Source of the DNA: Aralia elata
Lineage: Eukaryota; Streptophyta; Magnoliopsida; Apiales; Araliaceae
Direction: 5' to 3'
Length of the DNA: 64,000 bases
Assembly: GCA_034770075.1 (NCBI GenBank)
Contig: CM068384.1
Coordinates: 98,394,433 to 98,458,432 of the forward strand
In this document: piece by piece, positions 22,288 through 33,360 of the stretch
Numbering within the stretch: position 1 is the stretch's first letter
Layout: each line of letters opens with the position of its first letter
Position numbers and translations under genes: made by a program
The notes under the pieces: model-generated
What the model was told of the DNA's origin: nothing
Database searches by the model: none
The model's input: only the letters and a program-made list of their open reading frames with translations

Positions 22288-25138
22288 ATGGAAACAAAAA
22301 CATTGAATGCATCTTTAAGTACAGAGGTGAATGAACACATTGAGAAAAATGATATGAATGATAATTCAGAATTTGATGAGTGTGTGGAGAGTGCAGTAGC
22401 TGTAGATGAGATAAGAGATCCAGATATAGGAATGGAATTTGACAATATTGATGCTTGTGTAGAATACTACATTAAATATGCTAACAAACAAGGGTTCCCA
22501 ATGAAGAAAAGATCTTCGGAGAAGGGAGATGATGGGGAGGTTAATTCTGTGGTTCTTTCATGCTCTCGGACTGGACAAACAGTAAACAATTCAAAGAATG
22601 CCTTAAAATTGCGTCCAAACAATAAAATAGGATGTAAATCTAGGATTAGGATTGTAATATGTCATGATGGTAAATGGCGGGTCTCACATATAATCCTTGA
22701 TCACAATCATGTTTTGAGCCCAGAAAAATCTAGATTTTATAAGAAGAATAGGGTTATAAGGATGTACGTTAAAAGGAGACTTGAAGTTAATGATAGGGCA
22801 GGTATCAAACCAAATAAAAATTTTAGTTCATTTTTGGTTGAAGCTGGTGGTCAGGAGAATGTTCCATTTTTAGAGAAAGATTGTTATAATCATATCGAGA
22901 AAATGAGACGATTAAGACTGGGTGATGGAGATGCTACGACAGTTCAGAATTACTTTCTTAAAATGCAAGCTAATAATGTTAATTTTTTTTATTTGATGGA
23001 TTTGGATAAGGAGGGGAGGCTAAGGAATGTATTTTGGGCAGATGTTAGGAGTAGAGCAGCGTATGAGGAATTCGGGGATGCCATTATGTCTGACATAACA
23101 TACTTGACTAATAAGTATGACATGCCCTTTGTTCCTTTTGTTGGAGTGAATCATCATGGTCAGTCTACACTTTTAGGATGTGGATTGATTTCAAGTGAGG
23201 ATGTTGAGTTGTTTACCTGACTTTTTAAATCTTAGCTCGCATGTATGAATGGTCGTGCTCCTACCGCAATAATCACTGATCAAGACAAAGCAATGAAAAA
23301 AGGCTATTGAAAATGTCTTTCCTAACACACGTCATCGGTGGTGCTTATGGCATATCATGAAGAAATTACCTGAAAAATTACGAGGTTATAATGAATATGA
23401 ATCAATAAAATATGCAATGTAAAAAGTGGTTTATGATTCTTTGACTTGTGAAGAATTTGAAGAAAATTGGAGCATATTCATTGAAAAGTTTAAGTTTGAA
23501 ACAAATGATTGGTTAACTGTTTTATACAGTGAAAGAAGTCGTTGGGTCCCAACATTTTTAAGAAATATTTTCTGGGCGGGAATGTCCTCGACTCAAAGAA
23601 GTGAAAGCATGAATGCATTTTTCGATGGGTATGTCAATTCGAAGACAAGCTTAAAATAATTTGTTGAGCAATATGAGAATGCACTAAGAAGCAAGGTGCA
23701 AAAAGAGACTAAAGCGGACTTCAATTCTTTTAACTCTAAGATTCCATGCATCACTTTTTATCCGTTAGAGGAACAATTTCAAAAAGCTTACACCACTTCA
23801 AAATTCAAAGAGTTTCAAGGTGAAATAAAAAACAAGCTTTACTGTAGTATTTTTTCAGAGAAAGAAGAGTGTAGGAGTCGAGTGTTTGAAATTTCGCAAG
23901 ATACGATGGGTGGGACAGATTATAAAGCCACATTTAAGGTTTGTTTTAAAGAGGATGATTGTGACATTAGGTGCAACTATCAATTATTTGAGTTTAGGGG
24001 AATCTTATGTTGTCATGCCCTTACAGTCTTGCTTCAAAAAGGAGTTCATACCATACCGGAAAAATTCATTCTTAGAAGGTGGAGGAAAGATGTGAAGAGA
24101 TGTCGTACGAAGGTTAAAATCATATACTTTGATTGGATGTTAAACCCTGAAAATGAACGTTTTGATAGAATGTGCAATACCTTTTATGAAGCGGCATATT
24201 TGGCAGCGAACAATGAAGATAAGACAAAATTGGTTCTTCATTGGATTAAGTGGTTGACTAACGAATTGAAGAAAAAAGATGGCACATGTGAAAATAGTAC
24301 TCCTTTAGAAGTGGGCAGTGAAGTCAACACACCATTGCCAAGTGGTGATAATAATAATATATCAAAAGAAAGTTCCAATATTTGTACTCCTTTGGTTGTT
24401 CGTGGAAAATGTCGACCCCGTTTTAAAAGGTTACAAGGTAACATGGAGAAAGTTATTAAAAAAGTCAAGCGCAAAAAGGAGGATAAAGAAAGGAATGAGA
24501 AAAAGAGAGTGGATGATATAAATTGGGAAAAGGTAAATTTTCAATTCTTTTTTTATTTTATTTTATTTTTACAACTTCATGCAATTATTTTAAGTGTCAT
24601 TTGGTACTTTTTGTATAGGCTTCTCAAATTGGTATTGGTTCACAAGACTCCATAGTTCATGTTTCACAATACCTCAACTGTCCTAGCAACTTGATTACAT
24701 TCAATGCTAATCAATATGTGTTGTTTATTTATTTATTGTATTTAATTTTTTAGTTTCGTTTAGGTTTTTTAGTCTCATTTTGATATAATTTAACATCATT
24801 TTTAGGTACAAAATGTTGAAGGTTTCCCTATTGGTAATGTTGAAGGCTTCCCAGTTGGTGTTGTTTTAGGCCAACAGGTATTGTCTATTTTATTTTTTTT
24901 TATTGTAGAAAGAAGTTTTGTTTAGATTTTTTAGTCTTATTTTGATATAATTTAACTTCATTTGTAGGTACCAAATGTTGAAAACTTCTCTCTTGGTAAT
25001 GTTGGAGGCTTCTCAGTTGGAAATGTGTATTCAACAAGTCTCTCTACTCAACTAGCTGGTTATCAATACCCATTTGGGAATGGTGCATATGGTCTTAACA
25101 ATCATGCAAATTCTGGGCAATCATTTAAGGAGCAGTAA
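22288..25138 (+). pseudogene. FAR1/FHY3-related sequence (FRS5-like), recently inactivated
   Basis: Nearly complete FAR1-family gene. FAR1 zinc-binding domain about residues 45-150 (VEYYIKYANKQGFPMKKRSS, GCKSRIRI, HIILDHNHVLSP); MULE-type core (RNVFWADVRSRAAYEEFGD, DITYLTNKYDMPFVPFVGVN, AIITDQDKAM, RWCLWHIMKKLPEKL); WAGMSSTQRSESMNAFFDGY; SWIM finger CNYQLFEFRGILCCHAL; basic tail KKVKRKKEDKERNEKKR. Donor at 24533, then short exons 24619 to about 24719, 24806-24877 and 24968-25138 (stop TAA). Disruptions: TGA at 23218 and TAG fifteen bases later (both tryptophan positions), a one-base insertion near 23300, TAA after KYAM (23420) and after TSLK (23657). The four stops are single transitions from Trp or Gln codons. 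The active form would be a nuclear transcription factor. Confidence 0.88.
24806..25138 (+). other. Duplicated exon-intron unit at the end of the FAR1-like gene
   Basis: Exons 24806-24877 (VQNVEGFPIGNVEGFPVG) and 24968-25138 (VPNVENFSLGNVGGFSVG) are similar, and the introns before them share TTTTTTAGTCT and TTTTGATATAATTTAAC. An internal tandem duplication of one intron-exon unit therefore lengthened the C-terminus. The peptide repeat NVEGFPxG has no known function to my knowledge. Confidence 0.65.
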
Positions 25139-26475
25139 AATAAGAAAATTTAGGAGTAAAAGTTTGACAGAATTTGAACATTTTTGATATATTTTCATGT
25201 ATGTTTGTCATTTTGATATAATGAGATTGGTTGAAAACTCAAAGTTTGGGTTGTATTTGATTGTGTGTGATTTGAAAACTTTAAATTTGAATTTTATTTA
25301 ATGTATTTGATTTCATCACCAAGTTATATTATTTAGAGTATTTGATGAATGCAATAGTTATATCATATAAGTATAACTAAGTATAACTAATATCAGTACA
25401 CATGACCAAGTTTGTTTAATGTTTGGCATTTTTGCAAGCCTTTTGAATGTTGAATGTTTTTCATTTACTGATTTTTGAGGTTTATTGGCGGTGGTTGCTG
25501 CTTACCAGACCCATCATTTTTGTTGAACCCTTGCCCAATATACTTTTGGTATGATGATTTTTGCCAACTTAATAATACTGCTAACTTAAAAATCCTTCAT
25601 GATGATTATTTTATTAGGCATTTGCTAACCAACACAACATCTTAGATATCATGGTAAATTAAATATTTTATTGGGTATGGGACCACCAACACAACATCTT
25701 AGATATCATGGTAAACCAAATATTTTATTGGGTATGGGACCACTGTCCAAATTTCTGTGTAGTTACTCATGTCAATATGGATAAAGCAACAGCTATGACA
25801 TTTATTGCAATTTAATATATATTGTTATAGCCGTTAATTTGTCTTAATTGACATTAATTTTTTTTTTTTTTTGGATTTCTTTCCCAATTATGTTTTGTTA
25901 AATATTATCCCATTTCAGTCAAAAAATCGAGAAATTAAGATGGCAAGCCTTCTTGTATAAGTGCTCATCTCTCTCAATTCCAATTACACATCTATTGACA
26001 ATCTTCAATTTTGATTCCCTTGTAAGTTAGATATTATCACCCATGGCACCCATGACTCTGGACTTGAACCCAATTGCTGCCGTGCGATTTTTTTCTTCTG
26101 AGAATGGAGGAATGTTCCATTATGTTGCATGGACTCCACCATTTAAGAACTCTTGAAAACTAAATTTTGCTGGGCCTATATATGATGAGTTCAACATAGG
26201 AGGCGTGAGTTGTGTTTTACGTCCATTTTTAAGTCTGCCATTTCGGCACCTTATACATGTGCTACAACGACAGAGTTGACAGCTTTGAAATATGAGTTGT
26301 ATGAAGCCGAAGCGATTATCTCGAAATAGAAGGAGAATCAGAAATTGCAATGAAGCCATCTTCGCCTTCGATTCAAAATCTTTTCATTTAGTGCGTTTCA
26401 ATTTTAGATAATTTTCGAATGGTAAGATTTCACCGAGTACGTGTAACAAACTAGTCGAATATATGGGTTAAAACA
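25139..26475. other. Intergenic DNA with one tandem repeat
   Basis: A 57-bp tandem duplication occurs at 25628-25741. An open piece near 26043-26155 (MAPMTLDLNPIAAVRFFSSE) has no recognised relatives and ends in stops. No gene is supportable. Confidence 0.45.
25628..25741. repeat. 57-bp tandem duplication
   Basis: Two copies start ACCAACACAACATCTTAGAT at 25628 and 25685, and differ at two positions (TT against CC). Confidence 0.9.
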
Positions 26476-26557
26476 GTCTTCAAGGGATTAGTTTGGACTG
26501 TGTCTTCTATAAAAAACGGTCTTCAAGGGATTAGTTTGGACTGTGTCTTCTATAATG
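26476..26557. repeat. 43-bp tandem duplication in the copia remnant
   Basis: GTCTTCAAGGGATTAGTTTG starts at 26476 and 26519. The duplication lies just before the YADD motif of RT and is absent from other copia copies in the window. Confidence 0.85.
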
Positions 26558-27487
26558 GTTGCGTTTTGTTGGTGGTGTATGCTGATGATATTGTTTTTAT
26601 AGGGAGCAATGCGCCATCGACTGGTGGCTTAAATTCTTTCTTCGGACTAAATTTAGACAAAAAATTTGGATACTTTGAAGTATTTTTTGGGAATATAAGT
26701 AGCTCGGTTCAAGAAGAGAATCTTTCTTTCTCAGATAAAGTATGTCTTAGATTTAATCACGAATACTGGGATGTTAGGGGATAAACTTTGTGATAAACCC
26801 ATGGATTCTAATTTAAAACTAATATCAGAATTTGGGAATATAATAGCAGCGTGTTCGAGGTATAGAAGATTAGTTGAAAAGTTAAATTATTTGATAGTAA
26901 CTCAACCTGACATTTCGTTCTTAGTTGATGTAGTGAGTTAATTCATGTCTTCTCTTACCACTGTTCATTGAGAGAGGCTCTAGTTCGTATATTAAGATAT
27001 TCTAAGGGTGCTCCAAGACGATGTATATGGTATAAAGATCATGGATATACTAGAATTGAGGGATTCTCTGATGCAGATTGGGATGGATCACCTTTCGACA
27101 GGAAGTCTACAACAAGTCACTAAGTATTTGTGGGAGGTAATTTGAAACCTTGGCCGAGTGAAAAACAGAATGTGGTGGCTCAATCAAGTTCCGAATCAAA
27201 ATATAGGCTATGGCACAAGCTACATGTGAGCTCATGTGGATAAGTTATCTTTTAGCTGAGATTTATTTTGGGAGGTCTTCGCCTATGTATTTTTGGTGTG
27301 ATAGTGAGGCAGCTATTCATATATTAATGTGGATTCTCACTTTGTTAATGAGAAGATTCAACAAAAACTCATTGTCATTGAGCATGTTAGAACTGATGAA
27401 TAGTTAGCACATATTTTCACAAAGGCATTTGGTGGGGACGGATTGATTATACATGTAACAAGTTGGGCATCACAACTTGAGCGGGGG

Positions 27488-28010
27488 TGTTGATGGTTGA
27501 AAATATAAATGACTTAAGTATTTATTTATTTATATTTTATTTTGAAAACTTATAGTATTACAATTCAATAATTCTAGGGGTACATTTCAGTCTTAGGGGC
27601 CTATGGGGAAACTTAGAAAAGAGTCAGGAGGGGAATTAAGGGAAACTTACCTTCACTATGTTATGGGGGAACTTAGAAAAGAGTCAGGAGGGGAATTAAG
27701 GGAACCTTACCTTCACTATGTAGCGGCTATACTGATTCTGAGGGGAATTAAGGGAAACTTACCTTCACTATGTAGCGGCTATATTGATTCTGACTTTGCT
27801 GAGAGATAAGCTCAAACATATGACCATGTACAGTAAAGGGAGAGGCTTTACCACTAGGCGATCACCTTTGGTCTGACATATGTATGTATTGGTTTTATAC
27901 TCGAGGTTATTTAAAACATTTGTAACCTCTTGTACTTGGTATATATAGGAATTGCCTAACCTAGTTCGGGTAAAGGCTTCACAAACTCCTTTTTCTCTTG
28001 TTAATTGACA
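27488..28010 (+). repeat. Probable 3' LTR of the decayed copia element
   Basis: Starts TGTTGATGG directly after the purine tract and may end at TTAATTGACA (28010), with a TATA-like TATATATAGG at 27941. No second LTR is available to confirm the right border. It contains the tandem array 27603-27792, which may be a later insertion. Confidence 0.4.
27603..27792. repeat. Tandem array, about 60-bp units
   Basis: Two units of 60 bp (AACTTAGAAAAGAGTCAGGA at 27610 and 27670) are followed by a partial third (GGGGAATTAAGGGAAACTTA at 27742). The second and third units share TGTAGCGGCTATA. The array resembles the dispersed repeat near 8060-8110. Confidence 0.8.
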
Positions 28011-28326
28011 AGATGTATTAATAAAGGCCCCAAAAGGGGGTGACATACACAAAATGTTTGTATACAAAGACCTCGCGTAAGAAGCAAAATAAAAAACTGT
28101 GTGAAGCACCCCAGCCGCGCACCCTATACAACCAATACACAAAACTACTGCCCAAATCTAAAATGTCAGCCTTTGCTCCTAGAGAAAAGTCACCCAAAAG
28201 GTCTACAAAAGAGACCTTGGATACACCTCATTAACATATAGTAGGCTCAAACACAGAAACCCTATATGAACAATATAGATTTTTCTCCATCTTCAAAACA
28301 CCTCATTGAAAAGTAGCAGGCGTATC
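28011..28326. other. Unassigned spacer
   Basis: Lies between the copia LTR and duplication copy 2. CACCTCATTAACATATAGTA and CACCTCATTGAAAAGTAGCA form a loose direct repeat. No gene was seen. Confidence 0.4.
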
Positions 28327-28852
28327 CACTTCGTGCACAAAAGCAAAATGTCTACAACTAAGAAGAGTGTGAATTCCTGGAGCTTTGCAAGGAAGTCTTC
28401 GTTGGGAAAGTTTGTCGAACCTTTAGATCTTCAGTCTTGGATCTTTCTTGCTTTGGTAGATCCGTAGATGTGTTGAACTGTATATGTTTCTCCCTATGGC
28501 ATTACCTTTGTTTACTAGTTGGGATAGAGTAGCAATAAAATAAGAATTATGTGATATATATCTCTTCATCTATTTCCTTAATATGTAAATACTTGATATT
28601 GATCTTGAAGACAAGTGCCACATTTGTTTATATAGATTGCTTTTCCTAAATAACTGGCAAAAGTTAATTTATCGGAGAACCATGCAAGTTGTGGGAATTC
28701 ATAAGTTGTGTGGTTACTTGTTATTAGTTTACATATTCTTCTCATCATGTCACATGCCAGCACGTGATTTTCCTGATTGGTCAGTTTTAGATCCTATATA
28801 TTCTGCAGCTGGATCCAGTTTCATAATTGATGACCAATAATATGTTTTTAAG

Positions 28853-29645
28853 GTATCGGAAGTCCTCCTGGTCAAATGGATCCCAAAGCTTTCTTGCTCC
28901 AAAAGTTCAATGCCACAGCTCAAGGTCGGGTAGGTTTGTCAGTTAGGAGAAATCATTTATAGCACAAGCTTTTATTTAACTTCTTTAGTCGGGACATAAT
29001 ATACTCCACATGCACTATAGCTTGAAAACTACCTTCCAGAACGGTTACTCCTGCTTCAGAATCATGATTCTGTTATTGTGCAGTAATCTATCTATTTCGT
29101 AACAATCCATGTTGAATCTAATATGTATGTCATAGGGAAATGATATTATATTGCGAATTTATGTATCGACTTTTTTGTTGTTAGTTACGTGGATAAGTAT
29201 TAGTGGTAACTCTTTTAAAGAAGAGATATGTAATATGGTGGGCCACTCTTATAATCCTATTCAATCTCATTGTAGTTCCGCAATTGTAATTCGACAAAAA
29301 AATTTTGGCAATATATAGCAGGACTGTCATAAATCTCTAATCAGTTCTGAACTTTTTCATTCTAATTGATCTTTTCCCAAGCTGTTTTTTGATATGTATA
29401 ATGAATTTCGAGTTCTGGACATGGATCTTTTCTTCTGAACTATTAACAGCAAAGGTAGTTTGAATTCTTCTAACAATTCTCTTTTAACATAATATTTTTG
29501 AAAGATTGATGCTGCATTGCAAGAAGGAGTTGGTGCATTGAAACAACTCGTGTTGAAAGGCTCGACAGAGTGCAAGATGCTTCAATAGGCAGCAGAAACA
29601 CAAGCACCTAAAGTTGCAGACCATGCCGATATGACAAGCAGAGCC
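28853..29645 (+). pseudogene. Gene fragment with two exon-like pieces (copy 2)
   Basis: The exon-like piece 28853-28929 is nearly identical to copy 1 with the donor intact (GGGTAGGT). A second piece from 29505 reads IDAALQEGVGALKQLVLKG, then TECKMLQ, a TAG stop, and AAETQAPKVADHADMTSRA. The reading suggests the stop replaced a glutamine codon (CAG to TAG) and that this copy is closer to the ancestral frame than copy 1. The family is not recognised. Confidence 0.5.
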
Positions 29646-30130
29646 TGCATAACAACAATTAGATTGAAATTGCTTTCCTTTTTAGCTTTTGTAAATGACT
29701 ATTAATATGGTGAACCTGAAATTTACATATATGTTTTGAATAGGAATGACAACTTGAGAATACGATTCCAATGACTTTACATTTTTTTTTTGTTTAATGC
29801 AGTGGTGCCGAATACGGTTCCAATGAATTTACATGCTTTGTTTGTAGATAAGAATCATAAGATATTGATTACCAAGATGCTCCTTTTCCAGCTTGTGTTA
29901 GGATTTAACTTTCCTAAAGTCCTGCCAAAGACTAGAGATATTGAGTTTGAAGCCATATTTTTGACTGACTTTGGTGTGCATGCTTATATCTACTTACCCC
30001 AAATATTTCCAGGACTGTTCTTGTTCGCATGCATTGGACAAATACTAAGAGTACAATAAGAACAAATACAATTCCATCAAAGTCATTATAGCAAATCCAT
30101 ATCAAAGTTAGTCCTTGATTAGGTTGTCAT

Positions 30131-30131
<1 letters not shown>

Positions 30132-30167
<36 letters not shown>
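30132..30167. repeat. (AT)n microsatellite
   Basis: About 18 AT units without interruption, inside the 1.2 kb specific to duplication copy 2. Confidence 0.95.
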
Positions 30168-30170
<3 letters not shown>

Positions 30171-31093
30171 TTGATTAGTAAAATAATAAAATGTCAAAAA
30201 TACCATTAATGAAATTAGTTAAGAGACAAAACTCCCCTTAAAATATTAAAGAAGTGATGACCACAGCCATCTATCATTTGTATATATGTATATATATCAT
30301 TGATCCTTGACACGCACCAAAATTGGTCCTTAATTCACATCTATGAAGAAATATTCAACACAAAACCAAAAACAAGAAGAGAAGATCAACTTAATCATGT
30401 GGTTGCACTGAGGTCGAGTTTTCTGTTATCGTCTACGCTTTCGCCTTTGTTGGTGCCGGATGAGATGCTCCTCCCTATTCTGTCTTTTGCATCTTCTGTA
30501 AATAAGAATGATCACGAAACAACGACGAATGAACAAATAGAAAAGAATTTCTGAATCACCTGGAGTTGGTTATACTATTAGTACTCAACAATAAAACATA
30601 TAATCGAGGCTTGCATTTTAACTTATCTATGGAGTTGGTTTTCTTTTGTGGTTCTATTTGTAATAGCTGATATAAAACATGCAATTTATATATCAGTGTT
30701 GAGTACATTTATATTCTAAAAGGGTATGTGGTGATTAATTCTTTATGTTAATTTCATCTTTAGTACTATAGATAATATTTGAAAGATGATATACCGACAA
30801 AAGAATCAAACCAAGAATTTAATAGAATCGGTATAATTTACAGAACATGTATTTCATTGTAAGATTCATGATAGGGAAATGATTTATATGTTGACTAATT
30901 TTATGTTGAACGTAGATTGTGACTAACGTGTAATTATAAGCGGTAAAACATATCAGTAATATGTGGATTTCTTCTTTACACCCTCTTATCCTATCCCATA
31001 TATCCATATACGTCGGTGTTTAATATCGACATAAGTTTATCATCATATATAGTAACACTCTTCATCGTATGACTATTACAGATAACGATCAAT

Positions 31094-31547
31094 TCGAATG
31101 AACTGATTTCTATTCATCTTCTCTGATTTTTCTTCTCATTTTCTACCCATTCTTCCTTCCCCAACTCTCTCTTTATAATTTCAGTTACTTGCTACTAAAA
31201 CCAAGTCTAGATCACTAGAAGATCCTGTCAATACCCTTATTACTGCTTTTAAGTTCTCTAATTTTTGCAGCCAACCCACTACATTTGTCCGTTACTCCAT
31301 TAAAATCAACCCACCAGTCGAATTTCGATAAGCAGAAAATTTCACCTCCATATGTCTCCACCCACAACCCAAAACGCCGCCACTACATCGCCATTGTTAT
31401 TTTCTCTCTGCCTCCACTGTCGTCACAAGAAGCATCACTCATGTTCAACATCAACTTACAAACCTAAAGGCTAACCATCAATGAGTCTCCTCTCTCTCTA
31501 TCTTGCTCATATTTTTTAGATAAAAGAAGATTTTATTAATGAATAGA
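31094..31547. other. Unassigned spacer
   Basis: Pyrimidine-rich stretch (31120-31180) and a short open frame at 31285-31467 with no recognisable similarity. No gene is supportable. Confidence 0.4.
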
Positions 31548-32400
31548 GAAGAAATTAAAATGGATTTAGAGGGAAAAAATTCCTCGCTAAAGAAAACCAA
31601 AAGAAAATCAAAGAATTAGTGAAACAACGTCCGCTCCTAATACATGAGCCTAAAAAGAAGCAAAGATGCACTATCCCAAAGCAAATATATATTCGTTGTG
31701 CAACCACGAAGGTCATAGCATTCAATTCAATCCAAACTGCCCTAATACTGGCAAAAAAACACATTTTCAAAGAATCCTTTAGCATTTGCACTGCCTAAAC
31801 CCCTGAATCTGCATAGTATAAAGATCCTCAACTGAAGAACGACAAATCCAACATTCATCCAACATGTTAAACAAACAATACAACAATGGTGAAGCCATCA
31901 TACAGTGAACAAACAAATGAGAATGAGACTCACTATCTTGCATACACATAACACTAGTATTTGATGCACGTCGTTAGTGTTGAGAACAAAGGGTTAAGGA
32001 CCACACAAAAGCCTTAATTTTTTAGTGAACCTTAGCTTTCCGAATATAAGAGGCAAGAGGAAAATGATGCACTGAACGTTATACCAGTAAATGGAAAAAG
32101 ATTGTCAAGAAAAGTTACTGAGGAATCAAAACACCAAACACGCCTATCCAAGGACTGAGAAATAAATGCTGAATTAAGAAGTTGAATAAAAGAAAATTAC
32201 TCTGCCTTAACAATTCTTTGGACTGCAGAAAAAAATAGATATCCAAAAAAACTGTCTCACCCTCCCAGATAAAGAAGATAGAAAAGGGAGAATTGTGCTC
32301 AGACAAGATGTAATTAAAGAGAGAGGAGCATCGAGCATCCCCAATAAAGATTTCCTCCAAAAACTGTAAATTCATACTATTACCAAGTCGAAGCCGAACA
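31548..32400 (-). mobile_element. LINE remnant, RT zinc-binding (zf-RVT) region
   Basis: Minus-strand translation across frames gives KIKAFVWSLTL, then SVMCMQDSESHSHLFVHC, then LFNMLDECWICRSSVEDLY, then FFASIRAVWIE. This is the C-terminal zinc-binding domain typical of plant LINE-derived reverse transcriptases. Many stops are present. The RT and endonuclease domains are absent and no poly-A tail is visible. It lies just downstream of the SUB1-like gene. Confidence 0.7.
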
Positions 32401-33360
32401 AGAAAGTGAAAGGAATTGTACCATTGAGCTCAGTTTTTCAGGACTTGGACTCAATATTACCGCAGCACATTACAATTTATATATATATACACACACACAC
32501 ACATATAAGTTTGAAATAGTTGGTTCAATCGACCTTAACGAATTTGTTGGATCGATACACCCATATATGTGTAAAGATACACACATGCCCCTGTATACAT
32601 ATAAATATAGACCGCTTTATATTATGTGAAAGACCGCACAACTGTGTTATTTTTTTTTTAAATTTCATTTTGATTGGCATCTAGATGGATTTTGGTTTCG
32701 GAGAGATAATTAAAGTGTGAGGTTCCAGCTTTATCATTTGTGTCGGAAAGGAAAGAGAGGAATATTATTTATTGAATATGCACATGGCCAAAAACATCTA
32801 TCAGGGGAAGGGAAACAGAAAAAAGGAAAACCCGATAAAACCCTGCTTACCAGGGGAACAGCCCCTAATAGCACTGTAAAATCCACCAGCACTTGGAAGC
32901 AATAGCTACCTTCTTTTGGTAAATGAGACAAAAAGCTATACGAGTGCAAATACCACAAGAGAGTCTAAAAATGGATATACAACTCATGCATCAACTTATT
33001 TAAACGAGAAGCATTAATTATCTTTGCCCTTTAATTATCAGTTTATGCTTTGAAAGTAGCAATATCTAGAACTATATCATAGGACGCAAAGAGAGTAGCA
33101 TTCTCTTTCAGGAGAATCTAACCCAAAGATAAGAGACCATATCGGGCCAGATAAGAAATTTGAATCAATGATTACATATGTAGGCAATGCAAGACCAACA
33201 GATGACAAATCAATACAATAGATGAACAACCAAATACAACCACAAGCCTGAACTGAACTGAACTGAATATTATCATTATGAAATTAAATTGACACCATAG
33301 AAGGGGCAAAAAGATATCTAAATAGACTTACAACAGCAAATGAAGATATCTCCAACTTAT
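32401..33360. other. 3' flank of the SUB1-like gene
   Basis: Expected to hold the 3'UTR and polyadenylation signals of the minus-strand gene (nearest part about 33000-33360). It also has a (TA)n/(CA)n tract at about 32478-32506. Short open frames at 32717-32958 on both strands have no recognised similarity. Confidence 0.45.

Larger units (their letters stand above)
26476..28010 (+). mobile_element. Decayed Ty1/copia element, 3' part
   Basis: RT end with VVYADDIVFIGSN (26570-26610), RNase H-like stretch (GFSDADWDGSPFDRKSTTS, VFVGGNLKPWPSEKQNVVAQ, CDSEAAIHI), end of pol (HIFTKAFGG), purine tract GAGCGGGGG, then an LTR. Many stops and frame changes are present. The 5' half is missing. The order and spacing match the copia element at 43427-49071, so the two are related but diverged. 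Confidence 0.75.
28327..31093 (+). repeat. Segmental duplication, copy 2 (partner 5151-6977)
   Basis: Same orientation as copy 1. It has about 1.2 kb (29645-30855) not found in copy 1, containing an (AT)n tract and an exon-like piece starting at 29803 after TTTAATGCAG. It lacks the 190-bp stretch near 5652-5845 and the 47-bp tandem of copy 1. The region before exon 1 aligns without the frequent one-base indels seen beside the gap. Confidence 0.85.

Noticed and set aside
13461..25138. A single autonomous MULE made of the TIR element plus FAR1-like genes
   Set aside because: The TIR element is closed by its own two ends and target duplication; the FAR1-like genes lie outside it and have host-type FAR1 domains.
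29790..30059. Open frame of 89 codons
   Set aside because: No recognisable domain; the initiating codon is not convincing. Noted only as an exon-like piece in the duplication.
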